Positions 9,522-18,150 of a stretch of 64,000 nucleotides of DNA are shown piece after piece. The notes below the pieces were generated by a model. That model was not told the DNA's origin. It ran no database searches and saw only the letters and a list, made by a program, of their open reading frames with translations. The first letter of the stretch is position 1, and every line of letters starts with the position of its first letter. This stretch comes from Bacteroidales bacterium. GTDB taxonomy: Bacteria > Bacteroidota > Bacteroidia > Bacteroidales > UBA932. Where the stretch lies: assembly GCA_017546605.1 (NCBI GenBank), contig JAFYSH010000002.1, positions 36,552 through 100,551 of the forward strand. Direction: 5' to 3'. Position numbers and translations under genes: made by a program.

Positions 9522-10201
9522 CGTTTTGCAGCAATAGCCAGGAGGACACCCAGCACAACACCTAGCAGCGCCGCAAACAGTACCCGTAATTCGCCGGGGA
9601 GCAGGAAGGTAATGGTGTGTGCAGGATACCAGAACAAGGGGATCGTTTTCTTGAAGACGAATCCCCATTGTTTTTTCCAGTCCAGTTCAGCAATGAGTTG
9701 GCCCATCGGAATCGGATGCATAAGCGCCTTCAAGCTACCACCATAGTTGTGAATGTGCATATCTGTGATCTTGTGGAAGGTCATGAAGACGGGCGCAAAG
9801 AAGGTATTCATCGCTACAGAAATGGAGAGAGCTACCAAAACTTTGGTCCAAGACAAAGAGCCTTGGAAAGCTGTAATTGCATCATGAATGCCCAATGTTT
9901 TGAGTACAACCGGAATTCCATTTGAAAATACGATCATGGCACCGTTGATGAACATACCGAGGATACCCCATACAATCATTTTAGGAAGCATACCAAATGC
10001 CTGCGGCAAGTATTGTTTGCGACCAATGCGGGCTCCCAACATTTCTCCCAAGGTGGCGAGGATGCCGAACTTGAAGAAACTCATCAGCATACCGTGCTGA
10101 GCATTGAAACTTTTGTAGGCTTCGTAGAGTGGTTCTGATACAAAAAAAGGTAGGAAAATGGCCACAAGGACCAAACCGAAAAGCAAATCTGATTTTTTCA
10201 T
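9518..10201 (-). CDS. Mpv17/PMP22-like multi-pass membrane protein
   Basis: A 227-residue integral membrane protein with about four to five hydrophobic segments. The C-terminal part (TIPLFWYPAHTITFLLP, then R and a final hydrophobic helix) resembles the Mpv17/PMP22 signature of aromatic-Pro, then Thr/Asn-Phe, Pro and Arg. The family is best known from eukaryotic organelles but has bacterial relatives; this assignment is by eye and tentative. No enzyme motif is visible. It is transcribed towards the transglutaminase-like gene, and the small PAS gene lies 46 bases upstream on the same strand. Confidence 0.55.
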   Translation of the reverse strand: MKKSDLLFGLVLVAIFLPFFVSEPLYEAYKSFNAQHGMLMSFFKFGILATLGEMLGARIGRKQYLPQAFGMLPKMIVWGILGMFINGAMIVFSNGIPVVLKTLGIHDAITAFQGSLSWTKVLVALSISVAMNTFFAPVFMTFHKITDMHIHNYGGSLKALMHPIPMGQLIAELDWKKQWGFVFKKTIPLFWYPAHTITFLLPGELRVLFAALLGVVLGVLLAIAAKR

Positions 10202-10247
10202 AGGATAGGATTAGTAAAGGTTTATCGAGACGAATAGGGAGGGGGTG

Positions 10248-10586
10248 TTAACCGCGGTCAAAGTGAGGCATTTGTTCCGGAATCACCATCGAAATTTCAA
10301 CCAAACCGCCTACTTCTCCATCCTGGAACCAAGCTGTTTGGTAAATCATTTTTTTCAACCCCTTTTTGCTGATGGTATAAGCGTTGGATCCACCTGTTTT
10401 TAACAATTGCTGAATTTGTTCCCAAGCTCTGGGCGGATGACATTGTTGGAGGTTTTGGCCGATGAGGTTGCCGTGTGCAGCAAAAATCTCGCAGGCCTTT
10501 TCGTTCATAAAGATGATATTCGCATCTTTGTCACAGACAGTTACAGCACAATTCATTGCTTGTGCCCAAGCATATCCTTCGTTCAT
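10248..10586 (-). CDS. Stand-alone PAS-domain protein
   Basis: A 112-residue protein that is essentially one PAS sensory domain: AVTVCDKDANIIFMNEKACEIF is the typical PAS core start, with LIGQNLQQCHPP and a final beta strand (GGLVEISMVIPE). No kinase, cyclase or DNA-binding domain is attached, so it must signal through a partner or bind a ligand alone. It has no signal peptide. It precedes the Mpv17-like gene on the minus strand. A Bacteroidetes -7 box is seen on the minus strand at 10603-10610, 17 bases before the ATG. Confidence 0.75.
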   Translation of the reverse strand: MNEGYAWAQAMNCAVTVCDKDANIIFMNEKACEIFAAHGNLIGQNLQQCHPPRAWEQIQQLLKTGGSNAYTISKKGLKKMIYQTAWFQDGEVGGLVEISMVIPEQMPHFDRG

Positions 10587-10602
10587 TTTTTTGTTTTTTT
10601 TA

Positions 10603-10610
10603 CAAAATTA
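10603..10610 (-). promoter_or_regulatory. -7 box for the PAS gene
   Basis: On the minus strand this reads TAATTTTG, a perfect match to the Bacteroidetes TAnnTTTG element, 17 bases before the start codon. No convincing -33 TTTG was found at the usual distance. Confidence 0.4.
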
Positions 10611-10649
10611 GTATTAATTTGAGTTCTTATTTGAATAAATTGTAACAAG

Positions 10650-11183
10650 ATGAGAATTTTATCAATTCTAATGGCATGTGCACTCGTGTTGACTGCGTCG
10701 TGCCGCAATCGGAATGCTGCAGTTCCCGATGAAAATGGCTATTTGGTAAGGGTAGGACAGAAGGCACCTGACTTTACGGTGCAATTGACAGATGGTACTA
10801 CTTTCCGCCTTGCAGATCAACGTGGAAAGTTGGTAATGCTTCAGTTTACAGCCAGTTGGTGTGGAATCTGTCGCCAGGAAATGCCCCACATCGAGGCGCA
10901 GATCTGGCAACGTCATCAAGAAAACCCGAACTTTGTTCTGGTAGGGGTGGATCGTGATGAGCCACTTGAAAAGGTCCTGCAGTTGGCCGAGTCAACCGGT
11001 ATTACTTATCCTTTGGCATTGGATTCCGGTGCAGATGCATTCGCGTTGTATGCAGAGCGCTCAGCCGGCATTACCCGTAATGTTCTGATTGATCCGGATG
11101 GAAGGATTGTGATGTTGACCCGTTTGTTCAAAGAAGAGGAGTTTGCTGCGTTGGTTCAGAAAATTGATGATCTATTGAAATAA
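10650..11183 (+). CDS. TlpA/ResA-like thiol-disulfide oxidoreductase lipoprotein
   Basis: A 177-residue membrane-anchored periplasmic thioredoxin-fold protein. It has a lipobox (LTASC, Cys19) and the redox motif WCGIC (Cys71/Cys74) within the AhpC-TSA/Redoxin-type fold (GQKAPDFTVQL, then FTASWCGICRQEMP and VGVDRDEP). Such proteins reduce periplasmic disulfides, for example in cytochrome maturation or repair; the partner is not evident here. Neighbours give no operon link: the PAS gene is divergent, and the FN3 lipoprotein downstream has its own promoter starting inside this gene's last codons. Confidence 0.88.
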   Translation: MRILSILMACALVLTASCRNRNAAVPDENGYLVRVGQKAPDFTVQLTDGTTFRLADQRGKLVMLQFTASWCGICRQEMPHIEAQIWQRHQENPNFVLVGVDRDEPLEKVLQLAESTGITYPLALDSGADAFALYAERSAGITRNVLIDPDGRIVMLTRLFKEEEFAALVQKIDDLLK

Positions 11184-11196
11184 AATATTATATTTG
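11164..11196 (+). promoter_or_regulatory. Promoter of the FN3 lipoprotein gene
   Basis: A perfect -7 box TATATTTG (11189-11196) is preceded by TTG at 11164-11166 with a 22-base spacer, slightly longer than the common 19-21. It predicts a roughly 30-base A-rich leader before the ATG at 11233, typical of strongly expressed Bacteroides genes. Confidence 0.6.
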
Positions 11197-11232
11197 CAAC
11201 ATAAACATTTTTTAAAAACACGTATTTCAATT

Positions 11233-12588
11233 ATGAAAAAAATTCTTTTCTCGGTGATGGCAATCGTAGCGCTTGCTTTCACAACTTCTTGCGAGACTAC
11301 TAAAGAGGAACCGACTCCTGCAGATCCTACTGCTTTGGCTGCTCCGGTTCTTACTGTAGCTAACCAAACTGAAGATGGTTTCACCATTTCATGGGCTGCT
11401 GTTGAAAATGCAGCTGGTTACACTTACCACATGGTAGAAGAAAAAGTAACTACTGAAACTTCTGTTACCTTTACTGGCTTGGCAGCTGGTTCTTACACTG
11501 TTCGTGTTAAAGCAAATGCACCTGCAGGTTCCAAAGAATTCGTTGACTCTCAATTTGCTGACATTACCGTTACCATCGAAGCTGCTCTTCCGGATGTGTG
11601 GTTTACACAAGAAGTTTGGGGTGAAAACGATCCTGATTATGGTTTGACTCCCGCTAACTCAATGGTCTTCAGCTGGGAAGGTATTGGTGTTGTAAAAGTA
11701 GAATACATTATGTTCCCTGCAGAAATTATCGAAGGTGGTATTGCTGACTTGAGCAACGATGAAATCGTAGCTATCTTTGAAGAAGCAGGATATCCTATGG
11801 ATGTAGTTGACGATCCTCAGTTCTTGGCTTACATCAACGGAGATGGTTTGGTTTCATACTTTGATCAATTGGATCCTGAAACAGAATATGTACTCATTTC
11901 TTATGCATACCACGAATCAGGTGCTGTTTGCGATGTACGCGATTCTTATACAACTGAAGCAGTAGAAGAAAATCCTTTGCGTGACCAATGGTTGGGTGCT
12001 TGGACTTTGACTGCTACTCACGAAGTTTCTATGGCTCCCGAAGTTTCATATACAGAAAAAGAAGGTACTTGCACTTTGAACATCGTTGCCATTTCTGGTT
12101 ATTCAGATGTTGTAGCTGTTTATGGTTGGACCAAAGCTACTGCTATTTCTGAAGATGTTCCTGCTATCGGATACATTGGCGAAAATGGTGAATTGATTTT
12201 GGCTTCAGGTGAAGTTATGGGCGAAGAAAACCAAGGCTATGTTCCTACTTGGGCTGGTTTTGCTAAAGTTGAAGACAACTACACCTTTGTTAGAGGAGAA
12301 TATGAAACTTATACCTTTGCTTTGGAAGGTGATGTTGCAGAAGCTGAACGCTATGTAGGCGAGTTGAACGACGGTAGAAGCTTTGAAGTTCTTGGTATGG
12401 AATTGATTGCTTCAAGTAGCAATGGTATCGCTGTTTACATTACTGAATGGCCGTTCGTATTTATGGGTGGTGATATGACTTTGACAAAAGCAGAACAAGC
12501 TCCTCGCCGCGCTTCTTTTGCAATGGAAGCTCAAAGAGCAAACGTTCCCGCTCTTCTCCCCTTCGAACAAGAAGTATTGTTCTTCTAG
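11233..12588 (+). CDS. FN3-domain surface lipoprotein of unknown function
   Basis: A 451-residue lipoprotein (lipobox FTTSC, Cys20) with one fibronectin type III-like domain (~35-115; DGFTISWAAVENAAGYTY core). A region of about 330 residues that I do not recognise follows; it is acidic and beta-rich. I start at 11233 rather than the earlier in-frame codon because MKKILFSVMAIVALAF is a clean signal peptide. Codon use is markedly biased (GCT, GAA, AAC, GTT) compared with neighbouring genes, suggesting high expression. It is flanked by its own promoter and a strong terminator, so it is monocistronic. Adhesion or glycan binding is possible but unproven. Confidence 0.8.
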   Translation: MKKILFSVMAIVALAFTTSCETTKEEPTPADPTALAAPVLTVANQTEDGFTISWAAVENAAGYTYHMVEEKVTTETSVTFTGLAAGSYTVRVKANAPAGSKEFVDSQFADITVTIEAALPDVWFTQEVWGENDPDYGLTPANSMVFSWEGIGVVKVEYIMFPAEIIEGGIADLSNDEIVAIFEEAGYPMDVVDDPQFLAYINGDGLVSYFDQLDPETEYVLISYAYHESGAVCDVRDSYTTEAVEENPLRDQWLGAWTLTATHEVSMAPEVSYTEKEGTCTLNIVAISGYSDVVAVYGWTKATAISEDVPAIGYIGENGELILASGEVMGEENQGYVPTWAGFAKVEDNYTFVRGEYETYTFALEGDVAEAERYVGELNDGRSFEVLGMELIASSSNGIAVYITEWPFVFMGGDMTLTKAEQAPRRASFAMEAQRANVPALLPFEQEVLFF

Positions 12589-12620
12589 TCTGATACGGTA
12601 GTAGATTACCGCAATTTAAA

Positions 12621-12660
12621 GAGGCTAACCCATCGTATTTTATGGGTTAGCCTTTTTTTT
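12621..12660 (+). terminator. Intrinsic terminator after the FN3 lipoprotein gene
   Basis: A perfect 11-bp stem (12622-12632 paired with 12643-12653, GGCTAACCC arm) with a 10-base loop is followed immediately by a run of eight T. This is a textbook rho-independent terminator 33 bases after the stop codon. Confidence 0.9.
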
Positions 12661-12679
12661 ATTTCTTTGAAAATAATGT

Positions 12680-12687
12680 TAAATTTG
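12680..12687 (+). promoter_or_regulatory. -7 box of the M1 aminopeptidase operon
   Basis: TAAATTTG matches the Bacteroidetes -7 consensus exactly and ends only 4 bases before the ATG at 12692, so transcription would begin at or next to the start codon (leaderless or nearly so). No TTTG stands at the usual -33 distance; the region there is the terminator T-run. Confidence 0.5.
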
Positions 12688-12691
12688 TCAG

Positions 12692-15226
12692 ATGAAACAA
12701 ATCTGGAAATTTTTAACGATTGCGGTCATCTTGTCTGCTTGTATGCGGGATCATACGCCCTCAGTTGGGGTATCACGGGAATTGGCAGCAGAGCGTTTTG
12801 CGCGCATTCATCAACTCAAATACCAATTGAATTTTAGTATTCCGGCAGCTCTGTCAGATCCAGTTCTAGGCCGCAATACCATTTCATTTGATCTTACTGA
12901 TTGGGGTACGAGATCTGGGGTACAAGAGGATCTCTGGTTGGATTTTACCGGATCGGTACAATCTTTAATGATCAATCATCAGGAAGTTGCGGTGGAGCAG
13001 CGCTCCGAGCATCTGCGATTACCAGGAAAATACCTGGCGACGGGTAAAAATCATGTTGAGATTAAGTTTACGGCACCGGATCAGTCATTGAACCGTCGTG
13101 AAGATTATTTATATACGTTGTTGGTGCCGGATCGCGCTCGGACTTTGTTTCCTTGTTTTGACCAGCCTGATTTGAAAGCAACGTTTGCACTGCGTTTGTC
13201 TGTCCCGCAGGCATGGCAGGCTATAGCCAACGGTCCGAATGTGGCAGAAGCGGATGATCATCGGGAACTTGGGAAAAAAATTATCCGTTTTGCACCCACC
13301 GAGCCGCTGAGTACCTATTTGTTTTCTTTTGTAGCAGGGGATTTTCAATATGAAACCTTCCAGGAGGAAAATCGTAGCATTCGTATTTATTACCGCGAAA
13401 GCAATCCGGATAAACTGACACAACTGCCGCAGATGGCTCGTGAGGTGTTTGCTTCGTTGAACTGGTTGGAGCAATATACCCAGATCCCTTATCCGTTTGC
13501 AAAGTATGATCTGATCATCGTTCCTGGTTTCCAATATGGGGGAATGGAGCATACTGGTGCCACCTTGTACAATGATCAACGGATGTTTTTGGAGCCCAAC
13601 CCTTCCATGAAAGAACGTATGGCCCGAACCTCACTCATTGCGCATGAAACGGCTCACATGTGGTTTGGCGATTATGTGACCATGAGCTGGTTTGATGATG
13701 TTTGGGTAAAAGAGATTTTTGCCAATTACTTTGCGGCTCAGATGGTACGGGAGTCCTATCCGGATTACGACGATCGTTTGAATTTTTCTTCCTACCATGT
13801 GGCTGCTTATTCTGAAGACCGTACTACGGGGGCTGTTTCGCTGGATCAGTCTTTATCTAATTTGAAGGATGCTGGATTGATTTATTCCAACATCGTTTAT
13901 AACAAAGCTCCAGTAGTTTTGAATATGTTGGTGGATAAGATGGGAGCGAAAGCTTTTCAAAGGGGGATTCAGACCTATTTGCGGCAGTATGCTTATGGCA
14001 ATGCTTCCTGGGCAGATCTTATTGACGTATTGGATAGTCAGGTGTCGGTGGATTTGATTCGCTGGAGTGACAGTTGGGTGTCCTCTTCGGGAATGCCGCA
14101 TTACGAGTGGGAACGTCTTCAAGATACTTTAGAGATCCGGCAAGTGGATCCTTGGGGACGGGAGCAGCTTTGGGATCAATCCGTCCGTTATGCGTGGGTA
14201 GAAGAGCTGGCGGATGGTCGTCTTCGCTTGCAGGAGGAACGATTGCTGATTAATCGGGAAGTAACACGCATATTGCTACCGGCATCGGCTGGGCCTGTGT
14301 TGCCAAATTCCGATGCCATGGCTTATGGATTGTTCAAAGTGGATGAGTCCACGAAGCAATATTGGATGGATAATTTGTCGGAATTGCAAGATCCGATGCA
14401 CCGACGTGCGCTGCTTACTAATTTTCAGGAATTGTATTGGAATGGGGATTTGCATGCGGCAGCTTGGGCAAAATCGCTATTGGATTGTTTGTGGCAAGAA
14501 GAAAACCAATTGTTGTTTACACAACTCTTGAATCAGCTCTCGGTCCTGTCTCATTGGCATTCGGATTTGTCGGTCATTGAGCAGACGCTTCAAAAGTTCT
14601 GTGAGCAAACAACAGATCCGGTGAAACAGCGGATGATCTATTTGGCTTTGTTGGACATGGCCAGGACATCACAGGTGCGAACCTGGCTGCTGGAACGCTA
14701 TCAAAGTTCCGTACTAAGTCCTGTAGATGCAACGCAAGCTGTGTACCGCTTGTGTCTGTATTTTCCGCACCAGGCTGCCGAGTTACTGCAGTCGCACCGG
14801 CTTGTGTTGACTCATCCGGATCGCATTGCGGAATTTGATTTTGTATCTCGGGCGGTTCATCCGGATCCCGTAGCGCGTCAAGCTTTTTTTGAAGATTTGT
14901 TGGAACCGGCCAATCGTACGATTGAGCCTTGGGTAATTGATGCATTGGAGTTGTTGTGTCATCGGGAGCGCCAACAAGAGGCTCTTTCGTATTTGCGTAA
15001 GGGGTTGGAGGAGTTGCCCGAAATTCAGCAAACCGGGGATATTTTCTTCCCGAAGACCTGGTGCGGGGCTTTGTTGAGTGGTCATACATCGGATCAGGCT
15101 CGCAAAATTGTGCTTGACTTCTTGGATGAAGCTGAAAAGTCAAGTGATACAAGTATGTTACATCCATTGATTATTAGTAAAATAAGACAACAGGCATATC
15201 CCTTGTTGTCGCAAAGAAATTTGTGA
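12692..15226 (+). CDS. M1-family zinc aminopeptidase lipoprotein
   Basis: An 844-residue exported metallopeptidase that removes N-terminal amino acids from peptides. Visible features: lipoprotein signal (LSAC, Cys16), the exopeptidase motif GGMEHTGA (variant of GAMEN, ~285-292), the zinc site HETAH at residues 318-322 with the third ligand Glu in KEIFANY (~341), and a long helical C-terminal domain (~560-840). Length is normal for M1 enzymes. The ROK kinase begins one base after its stop, so it heads a five-gene operon ending at 18907. Whether peptide trimming and the downstream sugar genes serve one substrate, such as a glycopeptide, is inference. Confidence 0.92.
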   Translation: MKQIWKFLTIAVILSACMRDHTPSVGVSRELAAERFARIHQLKYQLNFSIPAALSDPVLGRNTISFDLTDWGTRSGVQEDLWLDFTGSVQSLMINHQEVAVEQRSEHLRLPGKYLATGKNHVEIKFTAPDQSLNRREDYLYTLLVPDRARTLFPCFDQPDLKATFALRLSVPQAWQAIANGPNVAEADDHRELGKKIIRFAPTEPLSTYLFSFVAGDFQYETFQEENRSIRIYYRESNPDKLTQLPQMAREVFASLNWLEQYTQIPYPFAKYDLIIVPGFQYGGMEHTGATLYNDQRMFLEPNPSMKERMARTSLIAHETAHMWFGDYVTMSWFDDVWVKEIFANYFAAQMVRESYPDYDDRLNFSSYHVAAYSEDRTTGAVSLDQSLSNLKDAGLIYSNIVYNKAPVVLNMLVDKMGAKAFQRGIQTYLRQYAYGNASWADLIDVLDSQVSVDLIRWSDSWVSSSGMPHYEWERLQDTLEIRQVDPWGREQLWDQSVRYAWVEELADGRLRLQEERLLINREVTRILLPASAGPVLPNSDAMAYGLFKVDESTKQYWMDNLSELQDPMHRRALLTNFQELYWNGDLHAAAWAKSLLDCLWQEENQLLFTQLLNQLSVLSHWHSDLSVIEQTLQKFCEQTTDPVKQRMIYLALLDMARTSQVRTWLLERYQSSVLSPVDATQAVYRLCLYFPHQAAELLQSHRLVLTHPDRIAEFDFVSRAVHPDPVARQAFFEDLLEPANRTIEPWVIDALELLCHRERQQEALSYLRKGLEELPEIQQTGDIFFPKTWCGALLSGHTSDQARKIVLDFLDEAEKSSDTSMLHPLIISKIRQQAYPLLSQRNL

Positions 15227-15227
15227 T

Positions 15228-16184
15228 ATGGCAGTTATTGGTATTGACCTGGGCGGGACCAAAATTGCAGCTGCTCTCTTTGATCAGAACGGAACGGTGA
15301 TGGCTCGTAAGACGGAATTGTTGGCCGGAAGAACGGGTGATCAAGTCGGAGATCTGATCAATGATGTCATTGCTTCATTTCGAATGGCCTACCTGACCGA
15401 AATCATTCAAGGTATTGGGGTTTGTGTCCCGGGTATTGTGTATTCTCGTACTGACCGTGTTTGGGCTCCCAATATTCCTGGATGGGAAGACTATCCGCTT
15501 AAAGCAAAAATTATGGCAGGGCTGGATGGGGTCAAATTGCCAGTTTCCATTGAAAGTGACCGTACTTGCTACATTCTCGGTGAGGTTTGGCAGGGAGCTG
15601 CTCGCGGTTGTGAAAATGCAATTTACCTGGCTGTTGGAACGGGGATTGGTGCAGGTATTCTATTGGATGGGCGTGTCATTCACGGAGCGAATGATATTGT
15701 GGGAGCAACCGGTTGGATGGCGTTGGAGCATCCTTATCAGGAAGAGTTTGTTCCGGTGGGTTGTTTTGAATACTATGCTTCGGGCAATGGGATTGGTACT
15801 AATGCCCGTCGTCTCCTGATGCAGCAAGGTGATTATGCTGGCGTACTTCGTAACAAACCCATCGAAGCAATCACTTCGCATGATGTCTTTGATGCTTATG
15901 CAAGTGGGGATTTATTGGCCACACAGGTCCTCGACAAAGCGGTTCAAATGTGGGGTATGGGGACGGCCAATCTGGTAAGTTTGTTTAATCCGGAAAAAAT
16001 TATCTTTGGAGGAGGGGTGTTTGGTCCGGCTGTCGGCCTGATTGACCGCATCTATCAGGAGGCTTGTCGTTGGGGACAACCGATCTCTATCAAGCAGGTG
16101 GAATTCTGTGCCTCGAAAGTTGGTGGAGACGCTGCACTGTTGGGTGCTGCTTATTTGATTTTAAGATCATTACGACATGTATAA
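15228..16184 (+). CDS. ROK-family sugar kinase
   Basis: A 318-residue cytoplasmic kinase of the ROK family (ATP-dependent phosphorylation of glucose-type or N-acetyl amino sugars). The phosphate loop DLGGTK is at residues 6-11 and the second ATP-site glycines are in GTGIGAGIL (~140-148). The ROK signature normally has His and three Cys binding zinc (CxCGxxGC); here the stretch reads HPYQEEFVPVGCFE, keeping His and only one Cys, so structural zinc is probably lost. No helix-turn-helix is present, so it is a kinase and not a repressor. It is followed after 18 bases by an MFS transporter, then SIS and creatininase-like proteins, pointing to phosphorylation of an imported sugar derivative. Confidence 0.88.
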   Translation: MAVIGIDLGGTKIAAALFDQNGTVMARKTELLAGRTGDQVGDLINDVIASFRMAYLTEIIQGIGVCVPGIVYSRTDRVWAPNIPGWEDYPLKAKIMAGLDGVKLPVSIESDRTCYILGEVWQGAARGCENAIYLAVGTGIGAGILLDGRVIHGANDIVGATGWMALEHPYQEEFVPVGCFEYYASGNGIGTNARRLLMQQGDYAGVLRNKPIEAITSHDVFDAYASGDLLATQVLDKAVQMWGMGTANLVSLFNPEKIIFGGGVFGPAVGLIDRIYQEACRWGQPISIKQVEFCASKVGGDAALLGAAYLILRSLRHV

Positions 16185-16202
16185 TTTTAACGTTTTTGCC
16201 TT

Positions 16203-17369
16203 ATGAAACATTCGAATTATTCTGTGCCCAGCGTGTATGTCGCGGCTTGTGCCGGGATTGCTATTTTTGGTGTGATCATGTTGGCCTTGGGGGCGATTAT
16301 GACGCCTCTGACGGAGCGCATTCCGCAAGCGGTGACCCTTCCGCAGTACTTGTCGGTTGGGATCATCATCGGTACTATTTTCTTTGGACCGGTGGTTGAT
16401 AAATTTGGCTACAAATGGTTGTTGATAGGAGCTTCGGTCCTTGCTTTGGCAGGGCTGATCGGTTTGGCCAATTGTGGACAGATGATGGCCTTACGCATTT
16501 GTATGATTCTCTTGGGGATTGGGGGCGGTATCTTAAATGGAGAAACCAATGCCTTGGTGGCTGATATTTATGAGGATCCCAAACGTGGAAAGATGATGAG
16601 TATTATGAGTGCCTTCTATTGTGTGGGAGCTTTGTGCTGGACGTTAGCTTGCTCGTTTATTGCCGATTATACGATTCCGTTGACGGTTGCATCGGTGCTG
16701 ATTGGATGCTTCATTCTGTATTTCTGCGTAATTCCATTCCCGAAAGCCAAGCCTCAGGGACAAATTGCTTATACGGAGTCTATCCGGCTTTTAAAATATC
16801 CGATGATTTTGCTGTTTGCTGTGGTACTTTTCTTTCAGAGTGGTTTGGAAGCAATTTCAGGAAATTATACGGCTAAGTTTTTGACGGACAATGGTGTTAG
16901 TATGAGTGCAGCCACGCTGGCGCTTACTTTGCTGACCGTGGGGATGTTGTTTGGACGTATTGCCTTGAGTCTGTTGATGGAGAAGGTGCGGGATATCGTA
17001 TTGCTTTCAGGTTACTTGATGGTGGCTTTGGTAGGGGCTTTGTTGATGTATTGTGCGGGTGCCGATTCCTATTTGCCCTACGTAAGTACAGTGTTGTTGG
17101 GTTTTGGTGTGAGCGCAACTTTCCCGGTGATCCTGGCGCGGATTGGTTCTGCCTTCAGTTGGGTGACCGGTTCGGCCATTTCCATTGCGATGTTTTTAGG
17201 CTTGTGTGGAAACTATTCCTTGAACTTTTTGGCAGGAAGGACTTTCCAACAAGGTAATCAAGAGTTGTTTCCGTTGTTTTTAGTGGGAGCTGTTGTTGTG
17301 ATGCTGGCCGTATTGCCGGTAGCAACGCGGGTATCCAGTCGTTTCGTTGATAAAAGAAAATCATTATAA
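16203..17369 (+). CDS. MFS sugar transporter
   Basis: A 388-residue major facilitator with about 12 membrane helices split by a central loop (~185-195). The loop between helices 2 and 3 carries the MFS motif GPVVDKFGYKW (~59-69). Its shape and length fit the fucose/glucose-type proton symporters of Bacteroidetes. Located between a ROK kinase and a SIS sugar-phosphate protein, it is best read as the importer for the substrate that the kinase phosphorylates. Spacing to both neighbours is under 20 bases. Substrate unknown. Confidence 0.88.
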   Translation: MKHSNYSVPSVYVAACAGIAIFGVIMLALGAIMTPLTERIPQAVTLPQYLSVGIIIGTIFFGPVVDKFGYKWLLIGASVLALAGLIGLANCGQMMALRICMILLGIGGGILNGETNALVADIYEDPKRGKMMSIMSAFYCVGALCWTLACSFIADYTIPLTVASVLIGCFILYFCVIPFPKAKPQGQIAYTESIRLLKYPMILLFAVVLFFQSGLEAISGNYTAKFLTDNGVSMSAATLALTLLTVGMLFGRIALSLLMEKVRDIVLLSGYLMVALVGALLMYCAGADSYLPYVSTVLLGFGVSATFPVILARIGSAFSWVTGSAISIAMFLGLCGNYSLNFLAGRTFQQGNQELFPLFLVGAVVVMLAVLPVATRVSSRFVDKRKSL

Positions 17370-17388
17370 CCTTTAAATTTTTACAGAG

Positions 17389-18150
17389 ATGTTAGCCAAT
17401 GAATGGAAAAAGAATGCCTTTGGCGTTATGAACAAAATTGAGGAAACTCAAATGGAGCAAATTAAGAAAGTTGCTGAAATTATGGCAGATGCTATTCAAG
17501 CAGGTCGTTGGGTGCATACCTTCGGCTGTGGACACGCTAACTTGCCGATTGAGGAAATGTATCCTCGGATTGGTGGTTTTGTGGGTTTCCACCCCTTGTG
17601 TGAGTTGCCTTTGACCTTCTTTACTCACATTGTGGGAGAAATGGGGATCAATCAATTCCTGTTCCTGGAAAGAACCGAAGGTTATGGCAAGGCCATTATG
17701 GACAGCTGGAATTTTGATGAACGGGATGTCTTGTGGATCTTCTCCCACACAGGTATCAATGCTGTAAATATCGATGTGGCCCTCGAAGCTAAAAAACGGG
17801 GAATGAAGGTGATTGTGTACGGTTCAGCTGAGCAAACTGGTGACAAAGTTCCGCGTCACTCCGGTGGAAAGAACCTCTTCCAAATCGCGGATTATGTGGT
17901 GGATTCTTGCTGCCCCTTGGTGGATGCATCCGTATCCTTGAAACATCATCAAGATAAGATCGGGCCTCTCTCAACCATGGCTTTCATTACCACAGTTTGG
18001 ATGACCATTTGTACCGTAGCTGAGATTTTGGAAGAACGCGGTGTGAAGTTGTACATCCACCCGTCACACAATGTTCCGGGTGATACGACCGCTCACGAAC
18101 GTCTGGATGCCTGTGTTAAAGAATATAAGGAACGCGTAAAAGGTGTATAA
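17389..18150 (+). CDS. SIS-domain phosphosugar protein (UPF0309 family)
   Basis: A 253-residue cytoplasmic protein with one SIS fold (VHTFGCGHANLPIEEM ~43-58, VLWIFSHTGINAVNID ~115-130, then a GSAEQTG turn), resembling UPF0309/sugar-isomerase-domain proteins. SIS proteins bind phosphosugars and act as isomerases, deaminases, etherases or regulators; which applies here is unknown. No DNA-binding domain is fused, so an enzyme is more likely than a regulator. Its stop overlaps the GTG start of the creatininase-like gene by 8 bases, implying tight coupling of the two activities. Confidence 0.85.
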   Translation: MLANEWKKNAFGVMNKIEETQMEQIKKVAEIMADAIQAGRWVHTFGCGHANLPIEEMYPRIGGFVGFHPLCELPLTFFTHIVGEMGINQFLFLERTEGYGKAIMDSWNFDERDVLWIFSHTGINAVNIDVALEAKKRGMKVIVYGSAEQTGDKVPRHSGGKNLFQIADYVVDSCCPLVDASVSLKHHQDKIGPLSTMAFITTVWMTICTVAEILEERGVKLYIHPSHNVPGDTTAHERLDACVKEYKERVKGV

